Part shown: positions 33,654-40,608 of the stretch, one piece after another
Numbering within the stretch: position 1 is the first letter of the stretch
Layout: each line of letters starts with the position of its first letter
IMG/VR virus record: IMGVR_UViG_3300034060_001790
Location: 1-43,438 of that record
Reading direction: 5' to 3' (one strand)
Source: a virus
DNA length: 43,438 nucleotides
Notes under the pieces: model-generated
What the model was told of the DNA's origin: nothing
Database searches by the model: none
What the model saw: the letters and a program-made list of their open reading frames with translations, nothing else
Translations under genes and position numbers: made by a program

Positions 33654-33661
33654 AGTATAAT
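33654..33661 (+). promoter_or_regulatory. AGTATAAT promoter-like motif, close to start
   Basis: AGTATAAT lies only 7 nt before the ATG at 33669. If TATAAT is a -10 box, transcription would start at about the A of the ATG, giving a leaderless message. Confidence 0.5.
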
Positions 33662-33668
33662 ACCTATT

Positions 33669-34733
33669 ATGGAAAATAAAAAAGCCCTTTATGCATATTT
33701 TGGTGAACTTGGAATATTTAATGAAAATATTCCAGGTCATACCTTTTACCAATTAGGTTTATTAGATGAATTGGCTAATCAATATGAAATTGATAAATTT
33801 GATTTTGTAAATTATTTAGATACTGGAATGGTTAATCTTGCAGGTCGACCTAGCTTTCCGGAAGATCAATTGGGCAAAGTATTTAATCAATTTGCAGATA
33901 AATTAATTGATAATTATAGATTACATCAATCCACAGTATTTGAGGCTATTAAAAATAAAGAATATTCAAAATTATTTCTAAAGGCTCGATTCAGAAATTT
34001 GTCTACGCTTGAAAAGAAATTAAAGGATGCAGCTTATTTTGAAACTATTATTAATATTGCGCTAGCGTCAGGCTATGAAGCAGCCGATATTGTTATATTA
34101 GATACAGATCTTTCATTATCCAATGAGTTTCTTCTTAAATTAACAGAATTAGGAATACGTAGAGAAATTCCATCAATTACTATTCCAGGTTGTAGTAAAG
34201 GCTTTATGAATGCGTGTTTAGACGTACATCAAGCCCATACAAATAAAGATTCAACCCATTTAATGTATTATGGAAACCTATCATTTGATAATTACAAAGA
34301 AGGCCATTCTAAAAATCCAATAATTATTGACATTATTTCTGCAATTGATAGCACCAATAAATTTGATGAAAGTTCATTTACTATGACGGTTGCTGCAAAG
34401 CACCATCCAACTTTGGAAAGCTGGATTGATACAATGCGTAATGTTGCTCTTTGCCCAAGAGAAAATCGTGAAGCAATCTGGGTGGACATGCAGATGTCTC
34501 AAGTTTCAATAAATGTAAGTAAGGATCTCTACCTAAAAGAAAGGTTCACTCCGGCTAGGGTTTATGAATCTGTTATATTTGGAACTATTCCAGTTTCTTA
34601 TAAAGACCCAAGATTTCATCCAGCAATGTCATTTGATACAGTAGATGATTTTTTTGAGATTTGTAAATTTCTATCAGATTGTTCAACTGGTGACTATTTT
34701 AAAATATTGCGCCAGATTGCCGATTCACTTTAA
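33669..34733 (+). CDS. putative glycosyltransferase, exostosin-like end
   Basis: 354 residues from ATG 33669; the upstream ATG at 33621 lies inside the methyltransferase gene and before a promoter-like box, so it is less likely. A GT-B pattern is suggested: N-terminal KKALYAYFGELG, a middle ADIVILDTDLSL strand, and a C-terminal FTPARVYESVIFGTIPVSYKD, closely resembling the 'R.YE....G.IPV' nucleotide-sugar site of exostosin-type and fucosyltransferase-like enzymes. Sugar and acceptor unknown. A DNA-glycosylating role, as for T4 alpha- and beta-glucosyltransferases, cannot be excluded. Confidence 0.65.
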   Translation: MENKKALYAYFGELGIFNENIPGHTFYQLGLLDELANQYEIDKFDFVNYLDTGMVNLAGRPSFPEDQLGKVFNQFADKLIDNYRLHQSTVFEAIKNKEYSKLFLKARFRNLSTLEKKLKDAAYFETIINIALASGYEAADIVILDTDLSLSNEFLLKLTELGIRREIPSITIPGCSKGFMNACLDVHQAHTNKDSTHLMYYGNLSFDNYKEGHSKNPIIIDIISAIDSTNKFDESSFTMTVAAKHHPTLESWIDTMRNVALCPRENREAIWVDMQMSQVSINVSKDLYLKERFTPARVYESVIFGTIPVSYKDPRFHPAMSFDTVDDFFEICKFLSDCSTGDYFKILRQIADSL

Positions 34734-34748
34734 TACCCGATCACTCGA

Positions 34749-34757
34749 ATAAATAAT
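34749..34757 (+). promoter_or_regulatory. ATAAATAAT late-promoter-like motif
   Basis: 31 nt before the ATG at 34780, in the 46-nt gap after the glycosyltransferase gene. It marks a return to the structural gene promoter type. Confidence 0.6.
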
Positions 34758-34779
34758 AAGAAATTACCATTACTACCTA

Positions 34780-37170
34780 ATGAGATATGTAATTTCAGCA
34801 GACCAGTACTTTAGTCAAGGGGCTGAACCAGTTAACGAAAAACTGGTTCAATACTTTCAAAATATCCCTGAGTCTTTTTGGGCTGCCTTAGATGCAGTTG
34901 ACTTTAGTAAATTAAGTAAACCTAGAACCCCTAATCATTCAGAAGAAGAAATCTTTGAACATCAAGTTTTTTTACTTGAAAATTTTGAAGATATTAATGA
35001 TATTATCAAAAAGGAAGACTTTTTGGTTAGACAGGGATATGATACCATTAAACTTAGACTTAACGAATCATACCTACATACTGTCCAATTAATTAACGAA
35101 GGCGTAATGAGTTCAGTTATGAACTTTGTAAAAGCCCTAGTTGCTGACCCAGATCCAACTGAAATGGGTCTAAATATTCTAAGATTAGTGTTAGACGTAA
35201 TTGGGATTGTTCCTTTTACTTGGGTTGGATTTCCAATTGACGTAGTTGCAAATATCCTATCTGCAATAATTTCTTTATACAAAGGCGAATACGTATCAAT
35301 GATACTTAGTGTAATTGCTGCAATTGACGTTACTAAAACTTCAAATTTCTTAAAAACTATTAAATGGTTACCTAAACCAGCTCTTAGTCTACTTGAAAAA
35401 TTAACCAAAATTCTATGCAGAACTGGAAGTTCTGCAACCGAAATTGGGCCAGCAGTTCTTGCCTTAAAAAATGGAATTAGAACACTAGGCAATAAAAGCA
35501 TTTCGGGAATAATCGTCTCTTTATTTAAAGGAGTTGCTAACTTTTTTGGAACAGTTGCAGTTGGTGTACTTAAATTTGTTACTAATTTTATAAAAACTGT
35601 TTTTAATTTAGTTCCAATTGTTGGAAAATATGGAGTAAAAGCAGTCCAAGCATTTGAAAGACTTGGACTTGAAGCTCAACTTGCGCTATTTGGTCGTAAT
35701 TTTGAAACTGCGGCTAAATTATTAGGAGAAGAAGCTACTAAAAAAGAAATTGCAAAAGGCGCTGATAAATTAGCAGATACGGTAATTTCTAAAAAAGGCG
35801 TTGAATATGCAGCAACTAGTCCACAAGGAAAAGCTATACTTAATTCAACTGCATATAAAGATTTTGACCCAGCGGTAATTACGGCTTATGCAAAAGAAGG
35901 AGGGTATTCAGCTGACTTACTAAAAGCGGTTGAGCAAGATAAAAAATTTATGGCCTCAATTGCAGGTCAACCCGAGGCTCTCCAGCAAGTAGCAAAAGCT
36001 GCAAAGGTTGAAAATGAATTAATTGGAGCATCGGTTGATGCAATTGATCAAATTATTAAAAAGGATCCAAAATTAACTGAATATTTTGCAAAGAAGTATG
36101 ACTGGAAGCCAAGCGGAGAATATATTACTCAACTTGCAAAGGACGGAAAGGTTGATGATATTCGCAAAGTTTTTAAAACAATGTTAACTGATCCAGCTGT
36201 TGCTAAAAATTTATCAAAAGCTGAAGTTAGGGCATTTACGCCATGGGCAACCAAACCTGAAATTTTTATTCAGGGTGTTAAAAACTTTGATGATACGGTT
36301 TATGTATTGGCTAAATTAACAAAAGCCGGCGGAGCTCTTGCAACTAGAGGTATATTTCTAAAAAGGCTACTTAATTTTATTTCTAGACTTGCATGGCAGC
36401 GTTATGGTAGTTGGGATTGTATTAAACAAATGGCAACTGGCAAGGCAAATTCAGCCGCATCTGGTTTAATTGGAGGAGCCTTAACTCCTGCAGTAAATGA
36501 AGAAGATTCAATATCTACTGGAGATTCTACAGTAGATGCAAATAATGCAGCTGCTAATCAGGCGGCTGCTGATCAAGTTAAACTTACTAATCCAGAAACT
36601 AAAACCCCAGTTGAGTCATCTGCTGTAGAAGAAGTCATTAAGAAAAATGACGAGACTATTAAAAAGGCAAAAGCAAATGGCGGTAAAACTAATTGTAATC
36701 TAATGAACGACGCTGTTAAAGCAACAGTTGGCGCACATTGTGCAAATTTCCCAGGGTCAACTGCTCTACTTGGAGGTACTGCAAATATGGCAGATGATCC
36801 AAAGGCAGCAGCCGAGTTTCAAAAGAAGAGTACTGAATACACTAAGCAAATTTTAAAATCAATGGGATTAGACGATTCAATTGATGCTCAAAGTGCACTA
36901 AATTCTCAAGCTCTTTCAACTAAGGCAGCCTTAGCCGACGTATGGGATTTTAAAACTGGTACAGTTAGTTTAAATATGAAAGATGCTTCAAGAATGCGTG
37001 AGTATTTACAAGAAGGAGTTAAGGACGGTTCATGGTCTCAAGAAGAAGCAGATGCTGCTGAAAAACTAGCACTTGAAGAAATAAAAAATGGAACTCCACC
37101 AGAATTAAAACTTCCAAATAATCAAACTAATGAAGGTTTATTTAGGACTAAAACCTTTAATTTTGCATAA
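34780..37170 (+). CDS. large protein with two hydrophobic blocks, possible internal/ejected protein
   Basis: 796 residues. Hydrophobic blocks at about 131-185 (LVLDVIGIVPFTWVG then IISLYKGEYVSMILSVIAAID) and 243-287 (FKGVANFFGTVAVGVLKF). The first recalls the pre-toxin segment before secreted toxins ('PV.G...D......G.Y'). Residues 290-530 are helical; an Ala/Asn/Thr-rich linker near 590-640 leads to a Cys-containing C-terminal region (KTNCNLMNDAVK, VGAHCANFPG). LINEG near residue 103-107 fits the T4 prohead-protease consensus (I/L)xE. An injected or membrane-active virion protein fits best; no family recognised. Confidence 0.7.
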   Translation: MRYVISADQYFSQGAEPVNEKLVQYFQNIPESFWAALDAVDFSKLSKPRTPNHSEEEIFEHQVFLLENFEDINDIIKKEDFLVRQGYDTIKLRLNESYLHTVQLINEGVMSSVMNFVKALVADPDPTEMGLNILRLVLDVIGIVPFTWVGFPIDVVANILSAIISLYKGEYVSMILSVIAAIDVTKTSNFLKTIKWLPKPALSLLEKLTKILCRTGSSATEIGPAVLALKNGIRTLGNKSISGIIVSLFKGVANFFGTVAVGVLKFVTNFIKTVFNLVPIVGKYGVKAVQAFERLGLEAQLALFGRNFETAAKLLGEEATKKEIAKGADKLADTVISKKGVEYAATSPQGKAILNSTAYKDFDPAVITAYAKEGGYSADLLKAVEQDKKFMASIAGQPEALQQVAKAAKVENELIGASVDAIDQIIKKDPKLTEYFAKKYDWKPSGEYITQLAKDGKVDDIRKVFKTMLTDPAVAKNLSKAEVRAFTPWATKPEIFIQGVKNFDDTVYVLAKLTKAGGALATRGIFLKRLLNFISRLAWQRYGSWDCIKQMATGKANSAASGLIGGALTPAVNEEDSISTGDSTVDANNAAANQAAADQVKLTNPETKTPVESSAVEEVIKKNDETIKKAKANGGKTNCNLMNDAVKATVGAHCANFPGSTALLGGTANMADDPKAAAEFQKKSTEYTKQILKSMGLDDSIDAQSALNSQALSTKAALADVWDFKTGTVSLNMKDASRMREYLQEGVKDGSWSQEEADAAEKLALEEIKNGTPPELKLPNNQTNEGLFRTKTFNFA
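34824..34850 (+). repeat. perfect inverted repeat early in a gene
   Basis: TGAACCAGTT and AACTGGTTCA are exact reverse complements around AACGAAA, 44 nt into the gene at 34780. In mRNA it forms a 10-bp hairpin near the start of translation; it may equally be a protein-coding coincidence (codons for EPVNEKLVQ). Confidence 0.5.
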
Positions 37171-37178
37171 TAAATAAC
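37170..37178 (+). promoter_or_regulatory. ATAAATAAC late-promoter-like motif
   Basis: ATAAATAACTAAAAA begins at the last base of the previous stop codon, 28 nt before the ATG at 37198. Confidence 0.65.
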
Positions 37179-37197
37179 TAAAAATAAGTAAACACAA

Positions 37198-38286
37198 ATG
37201 ACACTTGTTAAAACATTTGACGAATTTAAAAAACCGCCAGTAATTGATGAAGCCAGAACAGTTGGAAAGATTTCAGTTGCAAATCCAAAAGAAGGCGAAA
37301 TAAAAAGATGGAACGTAGTATTACGTAGTGGAGAAGAAGGAGCAGTTGACGAAACTAATCCATCTAATACAATATTAAGAGAACTTTCTCAAGACCCTGA
37401 TTTTAAAAATTGGTGGAAGTCTTATGATGCTCTATCAGTAACTAAAGATGAAAAAAAGATTCCAAATCATAACTTATTAGCTATTATTGATTTAGGTGTT
37501 CAAAATAAAACTAATTTAATTGGTCAAAATGTTTATAAAGCACAAGTTGCTTTTTTACCTTATGCAACTGGTCAACTTCGAACAGGCGAAGTTGCAGGTA
37601 TGTGGGTTACATATGATGTTACAAAAGTTCCACATAGAGCAAGTGCTACAGTTGAAGGATCAGACGTTGAATTGGTTGCTTGGAATATCCAAGATTTGCC
37701 TGACTTACGAGTTACTAACGATAATAAAAGAATAGAGGCAAAGGATAAAACTACTGGTGGAAATATACCAGCAAATTTAGTTAATCCAGCATACGTTGAA
37801 AAAAATGGAGCAAAAGGTGGAGTTGCTACAGTATCTACAACAACTGCCGCTAGTTCAACAACTGCCGCTAGTTCAACAACTGCCGCTAGTTCAACAACTG
37901 CTGCTAGTTCAACTACTACTGCTAGTACCTCAGTTGGATTAAAAGCTACTCAAACATTTGATCAAAAAATTCAAGACCTACAGAAAAAAATTATTGCAGG
38001 CGGCGGAGATGCTGCTGCTGCAATTAATACTAAAGGTGGAGCAATTGGTAAATATGGAAGTGGAACTGCTAAAGCAATTGCAATTTTAGTTGGTACTCCA
38101 ACGGTTCCAGTTACTGAAATTACAGCAGAAATTGCGGCTAAATTAGATGCAGCCTTAGCCAAGGTAACACCTGAACAAATTGCAGCAGTTAAAGCGCCGG
38201 CTGCTCAAGCAGCAACTGCTGCTAAACCTGCAGAAAAGGTAGCTGCTACAACTGTAACAACTAAAAAGGGCGCATTAACTTTCTAA
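37198..38286 (+). CDS. candidate capsid-internal protein with TTAASS repeats
   Basis: 362 residues. N-terminus LVKTFDEFKKPPVIDEARTVG resembles T4 capsid-targeting peptides (MKTYQEFIAEA-like) and includes IDE-A, a good (I/L)xE prohead-protease site. Residues about 25-200 form a folded domain; residues 215-244 are a Thr/Ala/Ser tandem repeat; the rest is Ala/Lys/Thr-rich with helical VTEITAEIAAKLDAALAKV. No family recognised. It could be packaged in the head and injected with DNA, like T4 internal proteins (inference). Follows the 34780 gene with its own promoter-like box. Confidence 0.65.
   Translation: MTLVKTFDEFKKPPVIDEARTVGKISVANPKEGEIKRWNVVLRSGEEGAVDETNPSNTILRELSQDPDFKNWWKSYDALSVTKDEKKIPNHNLLAIIDLGVQNKTNLIGQNVYKAQVAFLPYATGQLRTGEVAGMWVTYDVTKVPHRASATVEGSDVELVAWNIQDLPDLRVTNDNKRIEAKDKTTGGNIPANLVNPAYVEKNGAKGGVATVSTTTAASSTTAASSTTAASSTTAASSTTTASTSVGLKATQTFDQKIQDLQKKIIAGGGDAAAAINTKGGAIGKYGSGTAKAIAILVGTPTVPVTEITAEIAAKLDAALAKVTPEQIAAVKAPAAQAATAAKPAEKVAATTVTTKKGALTF
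37840..37929 (+). repeat. five tandem 18-bp units
   Basis: Units of ACAACTGCCGCTAGTTCA: three identical, the fourth with one change, the fifth diverged. They encode TTAASS. The near-identity implies recent copy-number change, unlike the degenerate fibre repeats. Confidence 0.85.
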
Positions 38287-38302
38287 AAAATAAAATCTAT
38301 TT

Positions 38303-39295
38303 ATGAATATTTCAAATTACGCAAGGGGCTTAGAGCTATCAAAATATAAAATTAATGAGTCTGCTATTTTAGAAGCTGATGCTGATCCAGCAAAAGCACT
38401 TGAGCAAATAAAAAGCGGAAAGGCTGGAGGCTCTTATGCAGCTCAATGGAAACAAGTACAAACTGCCGTTATTGCTGGTCATGAAGCTGACCAAACTACT
38501 GGAACGGTAATGGTTAAACACGATAATGGTTCAGACATGACTAATGTTAATTGGAAAATTACAAACGGCAAAGTTGAACTTTCAGTAGCAGGTGCCGCTG
38601 GTACAGTAACAGGTCAAAATGTTAGTATTGAAAAGCTTGCAGCATATGACCCAAAAGGTAAGATGAATGAAGTTGTTGCTGCTCTAATTACAATATCGAT
38701 TGAAAAATTTGGAAAGACTTGGGACAAAGCTCATATGGATTGGGTTAATGCTCAAATCAATAAGTGTAAAGCACTAGGTGGATTTTATAGTAGACTGGCA
38801 GAATCAGCAACCGGTAAATTCCTAGTTGATACTGGTGACATTTTTACCACATGGATAAGTCCACTAAGTGGAGGCGATAAGCCAACTCAAATTGATGCAA
38901 TTGGTGCAGCTAATAAAATTGCAGGATCTGCAGCAACTGACCCTCAAGTTAATATGATACTGCAGGCAATAAACATAAAGACTCAAGAATCACTAATCAG
39001 TATGACTGACGAAAGAGCAATTCATGGACTTTACATGTTAATTTCTCCAAAATACACAACTGGACAATTAGATAGAATGTATGCCGCAATTAGAGGAACC
39101 TCTGGTGGAGTATTGTCGGTAATGAAAGATAGTGGCGCAACCAATGATATTTCTTTAATTGAGAAAAAAGCCTTTGCACAATGGTGTATTGGAGTTAGAG
39201 GAAATCAATACAGCACAGATATGCTTGCGACATACGGCTTTGACTTAGCCTCATATACTGCTAGTTTAGCTGCGCTTAAATCTTCTTTAGTATAA
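38303..39295 (+). CDS. candidate capsid-internal or structural protein
   Basis: 330 residues. The N-terminus (residues 1-30) contains INE-S and ILE-A, both fitting an (I/L)xE prohead-protease site, as in the two preceding genes. After a lysine/alanine-rich region comes a small beta domain (KITNGKVELSVAGAAG) and a helical domain (residues about 110-330, e.g. MDWVNAQINKCKALGG and DERAIHGLYMLI). No family recognised. The final codons overlap the AGTATAAT box that precedes bS21. Confidence 0.65.
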   Translation: MNISNYARGLELSKYKINESAILEADADPAKALEQIKSGKAGGSYAAQWKQVQTAVIAGHEADQTTGTVMVKHDNGSDMTNVNWKITNGKVELSVAGAAGTVTGQNVSIEKLAAYDPKGKMNEVVAALITISIEKFGKTWDKAHMDWVNAQINKCKALGGFYSRLAESATGKFLVDTGDIFTTWISPLSGGDKPTQIDAIGAANKIAGSAATDPQVNMILQAINIKTQESLISMTDERAIHGLYMLISPKYTTGQLDRMYAAIRGTSGGVLSVMKDSGATNDISLIEKKAFAQWCIGVRGNQYSTDMLATYGFDLASYTASLAALKSSLV

Positions 39296-39296
39296 T
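39289..39296 (+). promoter_or_regulatory. AGTATAAT promoter-like motif before bS21
   Basis: TTTAGTATAATAAA overlapping the previous gene's stop codon; TATAAT ends 6 nt before the bS21 ATG at 39303. If it is a -10 box the message would start at about the ATG. Confidence 0.55.
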
Positions 39297-39302
39297 AAAT
39301 CT

Positions 39303-39488
39303 ATGTTAATAGTAAACGTAAAAGACAATGGAACTTTAGACAGGGCTCTTAAAGTTTTAAAACGCAAATTTGAAAAAACCGGTACAGTAAAGCAGTTACG
39401 TTCCCGAAAGGAATTTATAAAACCAAGTATAAAACGTAGACAGGAGATTCGTAATGCACAGTACCGTCAATCTCTAAACAATGATTAA
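39303..39488 (+). CDS. rpsU: phage-encoded 30S ribosomal protein bS21, Bacteroidota type
   Basis: 61 residues, the full length of bacteroidotal bS21. MLIVNVKDNGTLDRALKVLK, then KRKFEKTGTVKQLRSRKEFIKPS, follow the family throughout, and the basic C-terminal helix ends RNAQYRQSLNND. bS21 sits near the 3' end of 16S rRNA on the 30S platform. In Flavobacterium ribosomes it helps hide the anti-Shine-Dalgarno sequence, with a role for a tyrosine that I recall as Tyr54; this protein has tyrosine at exactly residue 54. It is likely to replace host bS21 on ribosomes during infection. It overlaps the NUDIX gene by 8 nt. Host-derived by its similarity. Confidence 0.93.
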   Translation: MLIVNVKDNGTLDRALKVLKRKFEKTGTVKQLRSRKEFIKPSIKRRQEIRNAQYRQSLNND

Positions 39489-39948
39489 AACATTTTCTAA
39501 TTTCTTGGCAGAAACAAAGAAATATTCAGATGGAGCCGGTGTAGCTATTCTTTATCAAAAAAAGATTCTACTAGTTCATCCAACTAATGGCAGTTGGACT
39601 AGACCAATTATGGGAATTCCAAAAGGCAAAATTGAAGAAGGCGAAGAACTTCTTGATGCTGCGCTTAGAGAACTTCTTGAAGAAACTGGAATTAGGCTCT
39701 CACCTGATAAATTAGAACCGGCTGTTGAAACTGTTCAAGTTTTCGATAAAGACGGCAACTATAAAAGCTCACTTCATTATTTTATTTGCAGAATTTCAGA
39801 TCTTGCTGAAATTGGACTAGATGGATTGGCTATCCCAAAAAGTCAATTACAGCCAGAAGAAATCGACTGGGCTGGCTTTATTGATATTAAAGATGCCTAT
39901 TCAAAAGTATCCAGAGCACAATTAATAATTTTAGATAGAATTTCCTAA
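39481..39948 (+). CDS. NUDIX hydrolase
   Basis: 155 residues. A complete Nudix box Gx5Ex7REUxEExGU lies at residues 49-71: G49, E55, R63, E64, E67, E68, G70. The family hydrolyses nucleoside diphosphates linked to another moiety (NTPs, sugars, NAD, RNA caps, ADP-ribose). The N-terminus MIKTFSNFLAETKK resembles the T4 capsid-targeting peptide and contains LAE-T, a possible prohead-protease site, hinting at packaging in the virion. Start codon overlaps the end of bS21 (ATG within AACAATGATTAA). Confidence 0.9.
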   Translation: MIKTFSNFLAETKKYSDGAGVAILYQKKILLVHPTNGSWTRPIMGIPKGKIEEGEELLDAALRELLEETGIRLSPDKLEPAVETVQVFDKDGNYKSSLHYFICRISDLAEIGLDGLAIPKSQLQPEEIDWAGFIDIKDAYSKVSRAQLIILDRIS

Positions 39949-39966
39949 AACTCCTTCACTGTTTTT

Positions 39967-39974
39967 AGTAAAAT
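39967..39974 (+). promoter_or_regulatory. AGTAAAAT promoter-like motif
   Basis: TTTTTAGTAAAATAGC, a one-base variant of the AGTATAAT box, 33 nt before the ATG at 40000. Confidence 0.4.
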
Positions 39975-39999
39975 AGCTAAACAACAAATTTTATATAAA

Positions 40000-40548
40000 A
40001 TGGAAAATCAACAAGAATTAATTACTGATGAATTAGTAATGGACGAAGCTACCGTAGCTATCGAAGAACCTCAAGCTGAAATGGAAGAGTCAGAGCCAAT
40101 TCAAGAACCTCAAGCTGACATGTCAGAATTAGACATGCTAATTAACAAAAGAACTGGATTTTTCCAAGTTAATTTGGACATTAAAGATCTAAAATGGATT
40201 AAAAATTCATGTAATGACGGTAAATTTGGATTCACTGGTCCAAATGAAGCTTTTATGATTATGAATTGTTTCATGGGATTCTCTTCTGCAATTGCACGTC
40301 TTGAGCAAGAAGAAAAAGAGGCTGAATCAGCTGGAGTTCAAATTCAAGCTTCTGCGGTTGAAGCTGCTGCAATCCTTATCAATAAATTCGAAGGTTCTAG
40401 TATGGAATCAGCACAACGAATTTTTAGAATTGCAATTGCTCTTAACAATCCAGTAATGGAAATGAAGCAACTTGATCAAATCATTAATCAGATTAAGTTA
40501 GAGACTGCAAAGCAGGAAGAACTTGCTAATCAAGAACCTCAAGCTTAA
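40000..40548 (+). CDS. unknown acidic protein
   Basis: 182 residues, acidic. The first 45 residues are Glu-rich and disordered with repeated EPQA motifs, and EPQA recurs as the last four residues. The middle (RTGFFQVNLDIKDLKWIKNSC, then AFMIMNCFMGFSSAIARLEQEE) and the helical C-terminus look folded. No family recognised. A monocistronic unit by its own promoter-like box and a strong terminator. Confidence 0.75.
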   Translation: MENQQELITDELVMDEATVAIEEPQAEMEESEPIQEPQADMSELDMLINKRTGFFQVNLDIKDLKWIKNSCNDGKFGFTGPNEAFMIMNCFMGFSSAIARLEQEEKEAESAGVQIQASAVEAAAILINKFEGSSMESAQRIFRIAIALNNPVMEMKQLDQIINQIKLETAKQEELANQEPQA

Positions 40549-40565
40549 TTTTTAACTTTTTATTT

Positions 40566-40590
40566 AAAAGCCGCGTCAGCGGCTTTTTTT
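40566..40590 (+). terminator. strong intrinsic terminator
   Basis: AAAAGCCGC and GCGGCTTTT pair as a 9-bp stem with loop GTCA and are followed by more T's. Ends the unit of the acidic protein; the ligase promoter-like box follows within 5 nt. Confidence 0.92.
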
Positions 40591-40594
40591 GTTT

Positions 40595-40602
40595 AGTATA
40601 AT
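40595..40602 (+). promoter_or_regulatory. AGTATAAT promoter-like motif before ligase
   Basis: TTTAGTATAATAGC right after the terminator; TATAAT ends 6 nt before the ATG at 40609, predicting a leaderless or nearly leaderless message. Confidence 0.6.
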
Positions 40603-40608
40603 AGCCAT

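Noticed and set aside
33621-33668. Upstream start for the glycosyltransferase gene at 33621
   Set aside because: Would overlap the methyltransferase gene and place the AGTATAAT box inside the coding region; ATG 33669 begins the credible first strand.
34962-35501. 179-residue minus-strand ORF
   Set aside because: Antisense to the coding 34780 gene, with no promoter-like box, family pattern or coupling.
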